A stretch of 64,000 nucleotides of DNA from Sodalis sp. dw_96 (GTDB taxonomy: Bacteria > Pseudomonadota > Gammaproteobacteria > Enterobacterales > Enterobacteriaceae), in contig NZ_JAAVUT010000018.1 of NCBI RefSeq assembly GCF_018449575.1, forward strand, positions 1 through 64,000, read 5' to 3'. Numbering within the stretch: position 1 is the first letter of the stretch; every line of letters begins with the position of its first letter. The translations under genes were made by a program, and so were the position numbers. Under the pieces are notes generated by a model that saw nothing but the letters and a program-made list of their open reading frames with translations, did no database searches and was not told the origin of the DNA. Below, piece by piece: positions 7,863-18,206 of this stretch.

Positions 7863-8999
7863 ATGTGCAAAAATTTACAAACATTGGTGGAACCTTTGAC
7901 ACTAAGAAATGGTGCTGTTATTCCAAGCAGAATTGCTATGTCGCCAATGGTTGTTGAAGGTTCATCAAAAGACGGATTTGTATCTCAGCAAGATATAGAC
8001 TATTTTCAAACGCGATCGAATGTTGCCGGATTGATAATCACTGGTGCGGCAGTAGTTAATGAAAACGGTCGTGGGTTTAACTATCAGTTATCCGTGTCGG
8101 ATGATAAGTATATACATGGATTAGCTAAGTTAGCGGAAAGTATTAAAAAAAACAATAGTAAAGCGGTCCTGCAGATTTATCATTGCGGAAGAGAGGCAGT
8201 TATAGCTTATGAGAGACTGGGGGAAGTCATTGCGCCTAGCGCTATTAAGTTTCCCTTTCTTTCTTATGTGCCACGTGAATTGACTTCGAAAGAAATCAAA
8301 GAAATCATTAACGATTTTGGACGTGCAACCCAAAGAGCGATTACGGCTGGGTTCGATGGAATTGAGATCCATGGAGCAAATCATTATCTTATTCAGCAAT
8401 TTTTTTCTGCGTATTCTAACCACAGAACCGACAAATGGGGTGGAAGCTTAAATAATCGCATGAATTTTCCTCTGGCTATTGTTGAGGAAGTACAAAAAGT
8501 CGTCAAAAAATTTGCTAAGGCCGATTTTATTGTTGGTTATCGGTTTTCTCCCCAGGAAATTCATGGTGAGAATGTCGGTTACACGATAGATGAATCTCTT
8601 CAATTGATTGAGGAAGTGATCAAGCGCAAAGTAGACTATGTTCATGTATCCATATTTACCAACTATAATTCGCACCCGCAAGGATCAACAGAATCATTTG
8701 GTCAACTTGTTAGAAAACAAGTGAATGGCCGCGCTGCCGTTATTATTATTTCAAATATCTTCTCTGCAATAGATGCTGCAAATGCTCTGGATCATGGTGA
8801 TATTGTAGCAATAGGTAGAGAAGCTTTAATTGAACCAGAATTTGCTCTGAAAATTAAAGAAAACAGAATAGATGAAATTGCTTCTGCAATCTCTAAGGAA
8901 TCGTTTTCCAGATTAGCACTGCCAGACAGATTAACAGAGTGGTATTTATCGGAAAACAATTCCTTACCTCCTCTGCCAGGTGTAGATTCCTTAAGATAG
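7863..8999 (+). CDS. Old Yellow Enzyme-family NAD(P)H:flavin oxidoreductase
   Basis: A 378-residue FMN-binding TIM-barrel reductase of the OYE/NemA/2,4-dienoyl-CoA reductase group. These reduce activated C=C bonds or xenobiotics with NAD(P)H. Evidence is the N-terminal LRNGAVIPSRIAMSPM, the QIYHCGR strand, GFDGIEIHGANHYLIQQF with the paired His/Asn substrate anchors, FFSAYSNHRTDKWGGS and the late FMN phosphate motif VAIGREALIEPE. Length matches the single-domain subgroup without the C-terminal FeS/FAD part. The start has AGGGGAAGG upstream. The gene is clearly AT-richer than its neighbours and its codon use resembles that of low-GC bacteria, suggesting transfer. It stands alone. Confidence 0.9.
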   Translation: MCKNLQTLVEPLTLRNGAVIPSRIAMSPMVVEGSSKDGFVSQQDIDYFQTRSNVAGLIITGAAVVNENGRGFNYQLSVSDDKYIHGLAKLAESIKKNNSKAVLQIYHCGREAVIAYERLGEVIAPSAIKFPFLSYVPRELTSKEIKEIINDFGRATQRAITAGFDGIEIHGANHYLIQQFFSAYSNHRTDKWGGSLNNRMNFPLAIVEEVQKVVKKFAKADFIVGYRFSPQEIHGENVGYTIDESLQLIEEVIKRKVDYVHVSIFTNYNSHPQGSTESFGQLVRKQVNGRAAVIIISNIFSAIDAANALDHGDIVAIGREALIEPEFALKIKENRIDEIASAISKESFSRLALPDRLTEWYLSENNSLPPLPGVDSLR

Positions 9000-9892
9000 A
9001 CAGGTAAAATGGACATCCTGGCTTATTGCAAAGTACGCTCAGGTGAGCACTTTATGCAAAAGCCGCCGCAAGCGATAAGGACAACGGATAGAACACCGCA
9101 TACATTGCTAGATAAAAAACTATAAATTTCAATACGTTTCAGATAATCAAAATCCCATCATCAATCCAAGCGGATCGTGGTGCGTAGCCGGGAATGGGGG
9201 CGATCAGCAAACCACAACAAGCCGCCACGCCAGAATCCATGTAGCCTGGCCTGATAGCTGCGATACATGGGACTGCAGGGGCTTCGATCAATAGTAAACG
9301 AGCGGTGGCTGCCGCTTTGTTAATGGTAGATGCAGCATTGATGCGGTAGATCGTAGGGGCGTGTTCACGTTGAATTGTTCGAGATGTATAAGCGGGGGAG
9401 GACACGCTTTTTCCCGGGAAAGTAGACGGATCTCAGTGAAGCGGCGTCAAGCGACCGAGCATGCAGTGAGTTGTTTGCGATAGAGAGCGGCACGAAGTAG
9501 TGGCACTTCAGCGCGAAGTTCTACCGGAGCGGACCAAAGCTCAACAAAAAAGCCCATGCGCGTTCAGAAATGCGAAAGAAACGCACGCCTCGAAGGACGT
9601 TCACTTGTGGGATGCGTCGTTGGCTTCTATTATAATGAAACGATGTCTATGAATCAGATGACTATCTTTTAGATATCCGGTCATAATCTGGTATTTAAAA
9701 ATTTATGATGTAGTTTAGTAATTGTCAAGCAATAGCATAGAAAAATTTATTAGAGATTATGAATATTTATTTCACATTATTCAATCAATTTTATAGTTCG
9801 CATGAAATGATATATCCTTATAATTTTTTTCACATGTCTATGGTGGGGTGACTATCTATGGATAATAATCTATCAATATAAAATCAATCCTG
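9000..9892. other. Long stretch without supported gene
   Basis: Both strands were read. A minus-strand frame at 9139-9405 (88 residues, NAASTINKAAATARLL) has some protein-like composition but matches nothing I know and lacks a clear ribosome site. It could be a decayed gene. The remainder, especially 9620-9890, is AT-rich and non-coding. It separates the OYE gene from the convergent UspA gene. Confidence 0.5.
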
Positions 9893-10741
9893 CTAATGTG
9901 AAATTAATAAAGGGGTTGTCATTGTTTTCAACAGCGACCTGGTGACACCGCCGAATAATATTTCACTAGACCTACTGTGACTGTAAGCACCCAATACGAT
10001 AAGATCAATTTGATGAGCTGTAACATATTCCATCAATACACTGGCTACAGGTTTCCCATGAGATGATACTGGGTCGACAATAATTTTAACACCATGGCGA
10101 TTAAGATAGACCAATAAATCGGCTCCAAACAAATCGCCATGATCTGGATGCCTGTCTGGATCGACTTCAACTACCGAGACTGACTGCGCCGCGATCAAAA
10201 AGGGTAAGGAATCTGTTATTGCACGCCTCGCCTCGCGGCTGCCGTTCCAACCGAGCAAAACCCGTTTGCCAATCTCGCCTGAAGGATTCGTCCATCCATT
10301 TGGCACAAGAAGAAACGGAACTCCGTTAGCTAATAATATTGTTTCAGCAGACCAGTTTTTCGGTAACCCATTGGTACCCGGATTACCGGCAATAATCATG
10401 TCTGCATATAACAAAAATGAATTAATACGTCGTTTTACTTCGCTATCTTTAATGATATAAAATTCAGAACTGATCTTTTCACTGGCTTGTGCCGCGTCGA
10501 AAAATTCTTTTGCCGTTTTCGATGTTTCAATCTCCTGGTCGCGATGAAATTTTGTCACCGATTTTATTGCCGCACTGCCTACAGAGTAGTTTTCATGGAT
10601 ACTGGTATCCCAGGACGTAGGCGCTATAAATATACCGATGAGATGGGCATTATGGTCACGGGCGATTTTCACGGCATAATCGATACGAGTCCAGCTGTCA
10701 GGAGAAATATCAATAAACACCACTATAGTCTTGAGCGCCAT
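9893..10741 (-). CDS. Tandem-domain universal stress protein (UspA family)
   Basis: 282 residues formed by two Usp domains: about 1-145 and 155-282. The N-terminal domain begins with KTIVVFIDISPDSW. The second begins RVLLGWNGSREARRAI and ends with GAYSHSRSSEILFGGVTRSL, which fits the G-2x-G-9x-G(S/T) ATP-binding signature loosely because the second Gly is replaced. Such proteins act in the cytoplasm during stress; the exact role is unknown. The start at 10741 follows GGATA. It is transcribed in the same direction as the upstream TetR gene (ends 10828), so the TetR could be co-transcribed with it. Confidence 0.85.
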   Translation of the reverse strand: MALKTIVVFIDISPDSWTRIDYAVKIARDHNAHLIGIFIAPTSWDTSIHENYSVGSAAIKSVTKFHRDQEIETSKTAKEFFDAAQASEKISSEFYIIKDSEVKRRINSFLLYADMIIAGNPGTNGLPKNWSAETILLANGVPFLLVPNGWTNPSGEIGKRVLLGWNGSREARRAITDSLPFLIAAQSVSVVEVDPDRHPDHGDLFGADLLVYLNRHGVKIIVDPVSSHGKPVASVLMEYVTAHQIDLIVLGAYSHSRSSEILFGGVTRSLLKTMTTPLLISH

Positions 10742-10827
10742 GAGTCGGTATCCTTAAAATATTTGAATAAAACTGATAAAATAATTGTTAATACTGGCCT
10801 GCTTGTACGCTCTTATACTGAACTGGC

Positions 10828-11439
10828 TCATATCAGAGAAATGCCTTGTACAAGCATATCCACGGCAAAACGGACACTTTGCTCTCTTTCGGGTATAGAA
10901 GGTTCGATGAGGAGCTCAAAGAGCAAGCCGGTTAGTGTCGCCTGCTGAGTCCAAAGGAGGCAATTCATCTTTTTTTCTACATCTTGATCCTGCCCACCAC
11001 GAGCCCGCCGCAGCAATAAGGATAATGTGGCTTTTTTTAAACAGTCATTAAGCCGGCTTCGCATTGTTGTCACTTTGCACCTGACGGAGGGCTCCAGGGA
11101 ACTCCACTCTGTTTCAAGAAGAAGAATCTGCATTAGCATTCGCGTATCTTGATCATTAGCAATGTTCAGCAATACTTCCGTAATAGCTTCCCACAGCGCC
11201 ACTATATTTTTATCGTCAGGTAAATCATCAAATGGCATCTTACGATTTTCAAGCAAATGGACCAAAACATCATTTTTGTCCCGAAAATGCCAGTAAATGG
11301 CGCCTCGGGTCATTCCGGCATGTTCGGCAATTTTACATAAAGTTGCGGCGGCCCACCCCTCTCTACTGATGACGTCTGCGGCGGCTAAAAGGATCCGTTG
11401 GCGCGTTATCTTCGCATCCTCTACAGTCATCCTCACCAT
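10828..11439 (-). CDS. TetR/AcrR-family repressor
   Basis: 203 residues with the N-terminal helix-turn-helix typical of AcrR/TtgR-type efflux repressors: ISREGWAAATLCKIAEHAGM followed by RGAIYWHFRDKNDVL. The C-terminal half resembles the AcrR ligand domain. ATG 11439 has AAGGT ten bases upstream; a second in-frame ATG nine bases later is possible. It diverges from the IclR gene and precedes the UspA gene by 87 bases on the same strand. No pump gene is adjacent, so the target is not evident. Confidence 0.88.
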   Translation of the reverse strand: MVRMTVEDAKITRQRILLAAADVISREGWAAATLCKIAEHAGMTRGAIYWHFRDKNDVLVHLLENRKMPFDDLPDDKNIVALWEAITEVLLNIANDQDTRMLMQILLLETEWSSLEPSVRCKVTTMRSRLNDCLKKATLSLLLRRARGGQDQDVEKKMNCLLWTQQATLTGLLFELLIEPSIPEREQSVRFAVDMLVQGISLI

Positions 11440-11689
11440 GATGAGTTACCTTCAAGTTAAGAGAAAAATTGGCACTTGGCCGTATTCACTTCCTACCCGC
11501 CATAGTGCTCTATCCCACTTCCCGGCCACGTATTTCAATACATACCTCTGGCATTATCCCGCGTCTGTCGATAAAACCGAGTCGAGGGATACTGGCGTGG
11601 GTTAAGGAGGACCATGGGTAACACCACATGCCCTTCTTAACGCGTCAACAACTCGCAACGACTCCGGCCATATCCTCATCATTTATCAC

Positions 11690-11717
11690 TGTACCGCATT
11701 ACAATACAGGTGTACCG
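11690..11717. promoter_or_regulatory. Direct repeat TGTACCG, 21-bp spacing
   Basis: TGTACCG occurs at 11690-11696 and 11711-11717, exactly two helical turns apart on the same face, in the divergent region between the TetR and IclR genes. Such spacing suits cooperative regulator binding, but no experimental motif is known to me for this pair. Confidence 0.3.
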
Positions 11718-11816
11718 TAAAAAAATCCCGTTTACAACTCTGTTTTGCGACTTCATCGATATGTGGCATCATTTACTCTGGAAATAAGGGGAAAAAGAAT
11801 CCAAGGAAAATCGAAC

Positions 11817-12602
11817 ATGGTAGGGGATCATCTCAACGGGAAAGATAAGCAAGGAATGGCGGTCATTTCAAAAGCAGCGGCAGTGCTGCGCGCGTTGGGC
11901 CGACATCCCAATGGACTGAGCCTTAATGGCATTGCAGAAGAAACATCGCTTCCCCGGTCAACCGTACAACGGATAATCGATGCGCTTGAAGTAGAGCAGT
12001 TTGTTGAACCTCTTGAATCCGGTAACGGCACACGTCTCGGTCCATCACTAGGCCAACTGATGCGCTCAGCCCATAGCGATATTGTGACGGTAGTGAGGCC
12101 TTATCTTGAAAACTTATCGCAGGCAGTCCATGAAACGGTGGTCCTGGGCAGTGCGATAGGCCATCAGACGATAGTCGTAGACCGTATTATAGTTGAGCAG
12201 CCTCTTTGTGTGATTGTCCCTGTGGGAACAACCGCTCCTCCCTATACGACGGCGGTAGGCAAGGCGTTACTTTCACAGCTACCGGATGCCTCGGTTGAAA
12301 AATTCTTGGAAAACAGAATGCACCCGATGACGTCCAAGTCGGTACGTAGCATGCCCCAACTCCTTATTCAACTCCAGGAAATACGCCGTAATGGGATGGC
12401 TTATGATGAGGAGGAACATATCGAAGGCGTTTGCACTGTCGCCGTTCCACTGATGACAGTTATGGGTATAGGCCCTTACGCGGTGGCCATAGCCGCCCCG
12501 ATACCACGTTATTACAGCAAGTTAGAATCGCTTGAAAAAGAAATCAAGAAATGCAGGGATAGCATCGAAATCGCATTGCAGTCGATATGGCGGGCAACAT
12601 AA
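11817..12602 (+). CDS. IclR-family transcriptional regulator
   Basis: The ATG at 11817 with AAGGA ten bases upstream is preferred over the longer frame from 11745, giving 261 residues. The N-terminal winged helix contains GLSLNGIAEETSLPRSTVQR. The C-terminal effector domain carries PPYTTAVGKALLS and EEHIEGVCTVAVPL, both hallmarks of IclR proteins, which regulate carbon catabolism. No metabolic gene adjoins it now. It is divergent from a TetR gene. The regulated pathway is unknown. Confidence 0.9.
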   Translation: MVGDHLNGKDKQGMAVISKAAAVLRALGRHPNGLSLNGIAEETSLPRSTVQRIIDALEVEQFVEPLESGNGTRLGPSLGQLMRSAHSDIVTVVRPYLENLSQAVHETVVLGSAIGHQTIVVDRIIVEQPLCVIVPVGTTAPPYTTAVGKALLSQLPDASVEKFLENRMHPMTSKSVRSMPQLLIQLQEIRRNGMAYDEEEHIEGVCTVAVPLMTVMGIGPYAVAIAAPIPRYYSKLESLEKEIKKCRDSIEIALQSIWRAT

Positions 12603-12879
12603 ACAGCTGCTCGAAAGGTAACACGGGGTGATTTGTCAATGCCAAATGAATTTTTACATGGGTGCTAGCAGCAATCATTCATACAGATTAAAATAACTCA
12701 ATATCATTTAGATACGTAACAGTATTCAATTTTTCCACGCTGTCAGGCGCGATAGCTGCCCATCGAATGTTGCAGGCGATGCCGGCTTTATAAACCGATC
12801 CCTTCAGTATATGAAGCACAACATATTCTCCTTCGGGCTTCTTTCAACCAGAAAAAAAGCAAGAACAATCGTTTTATGC

Positions 12880-13491
12880 TCACTGCTTTAACGATTTTTC
12901 CGGAAAAAGAGCGGCGGTGCTGGCTTTGATAATTTGGAAACCCGCCTGAATGTCGGTATCTTCAGGATTTAACAGATGCTGCATTGATATACCGAAAGAC
13001 GCCGAGAGAATGAAGCGTGTGATCACCCCTGATGAAGTGAAATCCGGGAGTTCATGTCTGTCTTTATGACGAATAACCTGATCCTCTATCATGCTGGTGG
13101 TATCGGACAATAATGTCGCAATCTCAGCACGAAACTTATCCGAACCGAGGGCAACATTGAAAAACTCCAGAAAATTACGGTATGTATCCGTTTTTTCTTT
13201 CAGAAGAAACTCTTGATAATCAACCAGCGCCGTAATGCGCTCGCGAAGAGTATTGCTGTCCTTTAGCCAATCAGTCAGGCCGACAGCATAATCCTGTTTC
13301 ATTCTTCCCAAGACGGCGGAAAATAAGCCGTCTTTGTTTTCATAGTAGTAATTAAGCTGGCCAAGGGCTACATCGGCCTCATCGGCGATGCCTCTGAGCG
13401 TCACCCTCGCACATCCTTTAGCTGCAATAGACTTGAAAGCAGCGTCGAGGATACGCTCCGCGGTCAATTCCCCTTTGGAAGCGATTGGCAT
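12880..13491 (-). CDS. TetR-family regulator divergent from RND operon
   Basis: The ATG at 13491, preceded by AGGGAA, yields 203 residues; the open frame upstream to 13638 is AT-rich filler. The helix-turn-helix region reads AAKGCARVTLRGIADEADVA, then QLNYYYENKDGLFSAV. The protein is a paralogue of the TetR at 56807-57409: both share LNYYxxNKxGLFSAV, a FLEFFN motif and the C-terminal ITRxILxASFGxSxQxLL. It diverges from the efflux operon starting at 13922, which it probably represses. A CGGATGTCCG palindrome lies 121 bases upstream of its start. Confidence 0.88.
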   Translation of the reverse strand: MPIASKGELTAERILDAAFKSIAAKGCARVTLRGIADEADVALGQLNYYYENKDGLFSAVLGRMKQDYAVGLTDWLKDSNTLRERITALVDYQEFLLKEKTDTYRNFLEFFNVALGSDKFRAEIATLLSDTTSMIEDQVIRHKDRHELPDFTSSGVITRFILSASFGISMQHLLNPEDTDIQAGFQIIKASTAALFPEKSLKQ

Positions 13492-13611
13492 GGTTATTCC
13501 CTGTCTGTTCATCATTGAAAAGTAAGCCACCGGTGGCGCCTTGATAATATCCTGACCGATATTCCATTTTACAACAGCTTGACGGCGGGTTAAAGCAAGC
13601 TTATTTTGGTA

Positions 13612-13621
13612 CGGATGTCCG
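13612..13621. promoter_or_regulatory. CGGATGTCCG palindrome, candidate TetR operator
   Basis: CGGA-TG-TCCG at 13612-13621 forms an inverted repeat between the TetR gene and the RND operon. The same ten bases, preceded by A, recur at 59694-59703 upstream of the membrane-protein gene that neighbours the paralogous TetR. A shared operator recognised by the paralogues is inferred. Confidence 0.45.
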
Positions 13622-13921
13622 CATAAAAATGTGAGCAATCACGGTTATTGTTGTACGGTTATTTTTTGTCTGCCCTGATAGGACCGACCGGCGATGAACA
13701 CGGATTTATGTCAGGTTCCTGAAGAGATAATCCACTGTTTTTTGATAAGTATGATGGCCGCGCCCCGTTAGCGATATCGGTATTTGTTCAAGGACTGCGG
13801 GTAATCTTTCTGTACGAGCGAAGTTTTTACTTAATTATTTTCACAACCTTCGTCTGTGTCGTTCCGGTGAGAGTGAACGGCTTAAGAATGAATGTGCTTG
13901 AATGATGGGATTATAAAGATT

Positions 13922-15058
13922 ATGCGCTTTAAAAAATCAGTTATGTTTATGATTTTTTTGCTTATTGGATGTGATGGTTCCACCCCCCAATCCACGCAAA
14001 AGGCCTCTCCGCCACAGGTCAATATCGTCACGTTACATACCCAGGCTGTGGCACTTTCAACCAGTCTGCCGGGCAGAACTACGGCGGTACGGGGAGCGGA
14101 GGTCCGGCCGCAGGTTGACGGCATTATTCTGAAACGCCTGTTTACCGAAGGCGCTGAAGTGAAAGCCGGGCAACAACTTTACCAGATTGACCCGGTCGCT
14201 TATCAGGCCACCTTTGATAAGGCGCAGGCCACCTTGAATAACGCCGATGCCGTCGCCAGACGTTACAAACCGCTGTCGGAAGCTCACGCGGTCAGTGCTC
14301 AAGTCTATGACGATGCGGTCGCTGCGGCCAAAGAAGCGGCCGCCGATCTGGAAACCGCGCGGGTTAACTTAAAATATACCGAGGTCAGAGCGCCGATTTC
14401 AGGTCATATCGGTCGCTCGATGTATACGGAAGGTGCGTTGGTCACCAGCGGGCAAAGCAATTACCTGACCACCATCCAACAATTGGATCCCATGTATGTG
14501 GATATCAGCGAATCCTCCCAGGATTTACTGCGTCTGCGGCGCGCGCTGGCCGAAGGTCACCTCAAAGCGGCCGGGGACAATGCCGCCGCGATGCAACTGA
14601 CGCTCGAAGACGGCAGTCCGTACGCTTACGAGGGCAAGCTTCAGTTCTCGGAAGTGACCGTGGATGAAGGGACCGGCTCAGTGACGATGCGCGCCACCTT
14701 TCCCAACCCGCACGATGAATTGCTGCCGGGGATGTTTGTGCATGCCCTCTTGCAACAAGGAGTACAAGAGCACGGTATCCTGGTGCCGCAGGAAGCGATC
14801 AGCCATGATGTCAAAGGTAAACCCTTTGTTTATATCGTGAAGCCGGACAATACCGTTGAACAGCGCACCATTGCCACCGGGGAAATGGCAAAAGGTCAAT
14901 GGCTGGTGACCCAGGGACTGAGAGCGGGTGAAAAGGTGATCACCGACGGGCTGCAAAATATCAGAGCGGGGATCACGGTAATGACCAGCGAACGTCAGAA
15001 CATCCCCGCATCAGAGAGCAACAACAATTCTTCAATGACTGACCCGTCGGCTCAATAG
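13922..15058 (+). CDS. RND efflux periplasmic adaptor (membrane fusion lipoprotein)
   Basis: 378 residues. A short signal ends in a lipobox (FLLIGC, lipidated Cys at about residue 17). Then come the beta-barrel/lipoyl/alpha-hairpin arrangement of AcrA-type adaptors: [20 protein letters not shown], the coiled-coil hairpin around residues 95-150 and [11 protein letters not shown]. It links the inner-membrane pump to the outer-membrane channel. ATG 13922 is chosen because it begins the signal sequence; an upstream ATG at 13892 would add a polar leader. It is the first gene of an operon, ending ten bases before the pump gene. Confidence 0.92.
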   Translation: MRFKKSVMFMIFLLIGCDGSTPQSTQKASPPQVNIVTLHTQAVALSTSLPGRTTAVRGAEVRPQVDGIILKRLFTEGAEVKAGQQLYQIDPVAYQATFDKAQATLNNADAVARRYKPLSEAHAVSAQVYDDAVAAAKEAAADLETARVNLKYTEVRAPISGHIGRSMYTEGALVTSGQSNYLTTIQQLDPMYVDISESSQDLLRLRRALAEGHLKAAGDNAAAMQLTLEDGSPYAYEGKLQFSEVTVDEGTGSVTMRATFPNPHDELLPGMFVHALLQQGVQEHGILVPQEAISHDVKGKPFVYIVKPDNTVEQRTIATGEMAKGQWLVTQGLRAGEKVITDGLQNIRAGITVMTSERQNIPASESNNNSSMTDPSAQ

Positions 15059-15068
15059 GGAAAATACC

Positions 15069-18000
15069 ATGTCAAAGTTTTTTATTGAACGCCCTATTTT
15101 CGCTTGGGTTATCGCTATCGTTATTATGCTGGCAGGCGGCCTGTCCATTCTGTCATTACCGGTAAATCAATATCCCAATATCGCTCCACCTGCCATCTCC
15201 GTTACCGCCAGCTACCCGGGCGCCAGCGCAGAAACGGTACGTAACACCACGGTTCAGGTTATTGAACAGCAACTGAACGGGCTGGATAACCTGCGCTATA
15301 TCGAGTCGCAAAGTAACAGCGATGGCAGCGCCGTTATTATCGTCACCTTTGATCAAGGCACCGATCCTGATATTGCCCAGGTGCAGGTGCAAAATAAAGT
15401 CTCGCTGGCAGAACCGCAATTGCCCGATGAAGTCACCAGCCAGGGGTTGCGGGTGGCCAAATATCAATCGAATTTTATGATGATTGTCGGTCTGACGTCC
15501 AAAAACGGCAAATTGAGCAACTCGGACCTGAGTGATTTGTTGGTGTCAAAACTCGAAGATCCCATCACCCGGACCAAAGGGGTGGGTGACTTTTTGGTGT
15601 TGGGCTCCGAGTATGCAATGCGTGTCTGGCTCGACCCCGCCAAGTTATATAAATATCAATTAATACCCAGTGATGTTTCCAACGCGATTAGCCAGCAGAA
15701 CCAGCAGATATCTTCCGGGAAAATCGGCGGGTTACCCACGGTCAAAGGCACTAAAATCAGCGCGACCATTATCGGTAAAACCCGATTGGAAACGGTCAAA
15801 CAATTTGAAGATATATTTTTGAAAGTGAACCCGGATGGCTCGCAGGTCAGGTTACGCGATGTCGCTAATATCGATTTGGGCCCACAGGATTACAGCATCT
15901 CATCAACCGCCAATGGACAACCAGCGAGTGGTATTGCTTTGCGCTTGGCCAGCGGGGCAAACATTCTTGATACCGCTGATAGGGTACGCGCGACGATTGC
16001 CAACCTGAAGTCTTCATTGCCTGAGGGAGTGGAGGTTCAATATCCCTATGACACCTCGCCGGTCGTCAGCGCGTCCATCGAGGAAGTGGTAAAAACACTG
16101 GTTGAAGCCATTGCGCTGGTCTTCAGCGTCATGCTGTTGTTTCTGCAAAACCTGCGGGCCACGTTGATAACGACCATGGTGGTCCCGGTGGTCTTGCTGG
16201 GCACCTTTGGTGTGCTGGCGGCAGTGGGTTATTCCATTAATACGCTGACGATGTTTGGCATGGTGCTGGCCATCGGTCTGTTAGTCGATGACGCCATCGT
16301 GGTGGTGGAAAATGTCGAGCGGGTGATGACCGAAGAAAACCTCGGGCCGAAAGAAGCCACCCTTAAATCAATGATACAAATCCAGGGTGCATTGTTCGGT
16401 ATCGCGTTGGTTTTATCGGCGGTGCTGGTCCCTATGGCCTTTTTCAGCGGTTCGACCGGCATCATCTATCGGCAGTTTTCCATTACTATCGTATCGGCGA
16501 TGGCGTTATCAGTATTGATGGCCCTGATTTTTACCCCGGCGTTGTGTGCCACCATGTTAAAACCCTCGGTCAAAGGACAGGTGAAACGTGGATTTTCCGG
16601 CTGGTTTAATCGGAAATTTGATTCCGGCGTGGTGTCTTATACGCGCAGTGTCAGTAGTGTTATTTCCCGACGCCATCTTTTCCTGCTGATTTATTTAGGC
16701 ATTATTCTGGCAACGGGCTATCTCTTTACGCGCGTACCGACGACCTTTCTGCCGGATGAAGATCAGGGCATTATGCTGATGCAGGTGACATTACCGGCCA
16801 ATGCCTCCGCCGAGCGAACTGAGCAGGTATTAATGGATATGAAAGATTATCTGCTGAAAAATGAGTCGGCGATGATCAGTTCGGTTTTTACCGCGAATGG
16901 TTTCAGCTTTGCCGGACGCGGTCAGAATAGCGCCATCGCGTTTGTGAAGTTGAAAGACTGGGGAGCCCGTACCCGGGCACAGACGGTACAGGCCTTGGCC
17001 GCCCGGGCTATGCAACACTTTGCGACATTGAAAGACGCGAAGGCCTTTGCCCTGGTTCCGCCCGCCGTGGTCGAACTGGGCAATGCGACCGGTTTTGACT
17101 TTTTTCTTCAGGATATTAACGATCAGGGGCACGAAGCGTTGATGAGCGCCCGCAATCAGTTTTTCCAACTCGCTGCCCAGGATAAACGCCTGACCGCAGT
17201 ACGGCCTAACGGGATGGAAGATGAGCCCGAATATCAACTGCTCATTGATGATGAACGCGCGCGCGCCCTGGGGCTCAGCGTGGAGGATGTCAACGACGCC
17301 CTCTCCTCGGCCTGGGGCTCCAGCTATGTCAATCAATTTATGTATGGAGGCCGGGTAAAACAGGTGTATATCCAGGGACGTGCCCCATCGCGTGTCTCGC
17401 CGGAAGATCTGAATCAATGGTATTTCCGCAACAGCAAGGGTCAAATGGTGCCGTTCAGCGCATTCGGCAGCGGGAAATGGATATACGGTTCTCCCCGCTA
17501 TGACCGTTTTAACGGTATCTCGGCGGTAGAAATCATGGGCTCGCCGGCGGCTGGTTTCAGCTCCGGCGAGGCGGTAAAAGCCGTCAATGACATTGCCGCT
17601 AAATTGCCCAAAGGATTTCTGGTGCAATGGCATGGCTTATCCTATGAAGAACAACTTTCCGGCTCTCAAACCCCGGCCTTGTATACCATTTCCATCATTG
17701 TGGTTTTCCTCTGTTTGGCCGCGTTATATGAAAGCTGGTCAATTCCCTTTTCGGTCCTGTTAGTCATCCCGCTGGGTATCGTGGGAACCGTTGGGGCGGT
17801 ATTACTGCGGGGTTTGCAAAATGATATTTATTTCCAGATTGGGCTGTTAACGACGATTGGGCTGGCATCAAAAAACGCCATTCTGATTGTCGAATTTGCG
17901 AAAGCCCTGCACGAAAAAGAGGGTAGGGACATTGTTGAAGCGGCGGTTGACGCGGCCCAACTGCGTATCCGGCCCATTATTATGACCTCCATGGCCTTTA

Positions 18001-18206
18001 TACTGGGTGTCCTTCCCTTATCAATATCCCACGGCGCCGGCTCAGGCAGCCAGCATTCAATCGGTACCGCGGTCATTGGCGGCATGCTGACCGCGACCTT
18101 CCTGGCCATCTTTTTTGTCCCCTTGTTCTATGTGGTGGTAGTCAAAATATTCAGTCGTGAAAAAAAGACCGCGTCCTTGTACCACGAGGCGACAAATCAT
18201 GAATAA
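15069..18206 (+). CDS. RND multidrug efflux pump, AcrB-like
   Basis: 1045 residues, the length of HAE1-type pumps that export drugs using the proton gradient. The N-terminus [20 protein letters not shown] is characteristic. Helix 4 holds the proton-relay pair Asp407-Asp408 ([15 protein letters not shown]) and helix 10 has Lys935 in [14 protein letters not shown], equivalent to AcrB Lys940. Twelve membrane helices and two large periplasmic loops fit the spacing. It overlaps the outer-membrane factor start by eight bases. It appears intact. A small AcrZ-like protein, the usual AcrB partner, is encoded at 56493. Whether it is AcrB itself or a paralogue such as AcrD or MexD cannot be decided here. 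Confidence 0.95.
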   Translation: MSKFFIERPIFAWVIAIVIMLAGGLSILSLPVNQYPNIAPPAISVTASYPGASAETVRNTTVQVIEQQLNGLDNLRYIESQSNSDGSAVIIVTFDQGTDPDIAQVQVQNKVSLAEPQLPDEVTSQGLRVAKYQSNFMMIVGLTSKNGKLSNSDLSDLLVSKLEDPITRTKGVGDFLVLGSEYAMRVWLDPAKLYKYQLIPSDVSNAISQQNQQISSGKIGGLPTVKGTKISATIIGKTRLETVKQFEDIFLKVNPDGSQVRLRDVANIDLGPQDYSISSTANGQPASGIALRLASGANILDTADRVRATIANLKSSLPEGVEVQYPYDTSPVVSASIEEVVKTLVEAIALVFSVMLLFLQNLRATLITTMVVPVVLLGTFGVLAAVGYSINTLTMFGMVLAIGLLVDDAIVVVENVERVMTEENLGPKEATLKSMIQIQGALFGIALVLSAVLVPMAFFSGSTGIIYRQFSITIVSAMALSVLMALIFTPALCATMLKPSVKGQVKRGFSGWFNRKFDSGVVSYTRSVSSVISRRHLFLLIYLGIILATGYLFTRVPTTFLPDEDQGIMLMQVTLPANASAERTEQVLMDMKDYLLKNESAMISSVFTANGFSFAGRGQNSAIAFVKLKDWGARTRAQTVQALAARAMQHFATLKDAKAFALVPPAVVELGNATGFDFFLQDINDQGHEALMSARNQFFQLAAQDKRLTAVRPNGMEDEPEYQLLIDDERARALGLSVEDVNDALSSAWGSSYVNQFMYGGRVKQVYIQGRAPSRVSPEDLNQWYFRNSKGQMVPFSAFGSGKWIYGSPRYDRFNGISAVEIMGSPAAGFSSGEAVKAVNDIAAKLPKGFLVQWHGLSYEEQLSGSQTPALYTISIIVVFLCLAALYESWSIPFSVLLVIPLGIVGTVGAVLLRGLQNDIYFQIGLLTTIGLASKNAILIVEFAKALHEKEGRDIVEAAVDAAQLRIRPIIMTSMAFILGVLPLSISHGAGSGSQHSIGTAVIGGMLTATFLAIFFVPLFYVVVVKIFSREKKTASLYHEATNHE

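Noticed and set aside
16830-17633. 267-codon minus-strand frame inside the RND pump gene
   Set aside because: A codon-bias shadow of the AcrB-like gene, which is intact and unmistakable on the plus strand.
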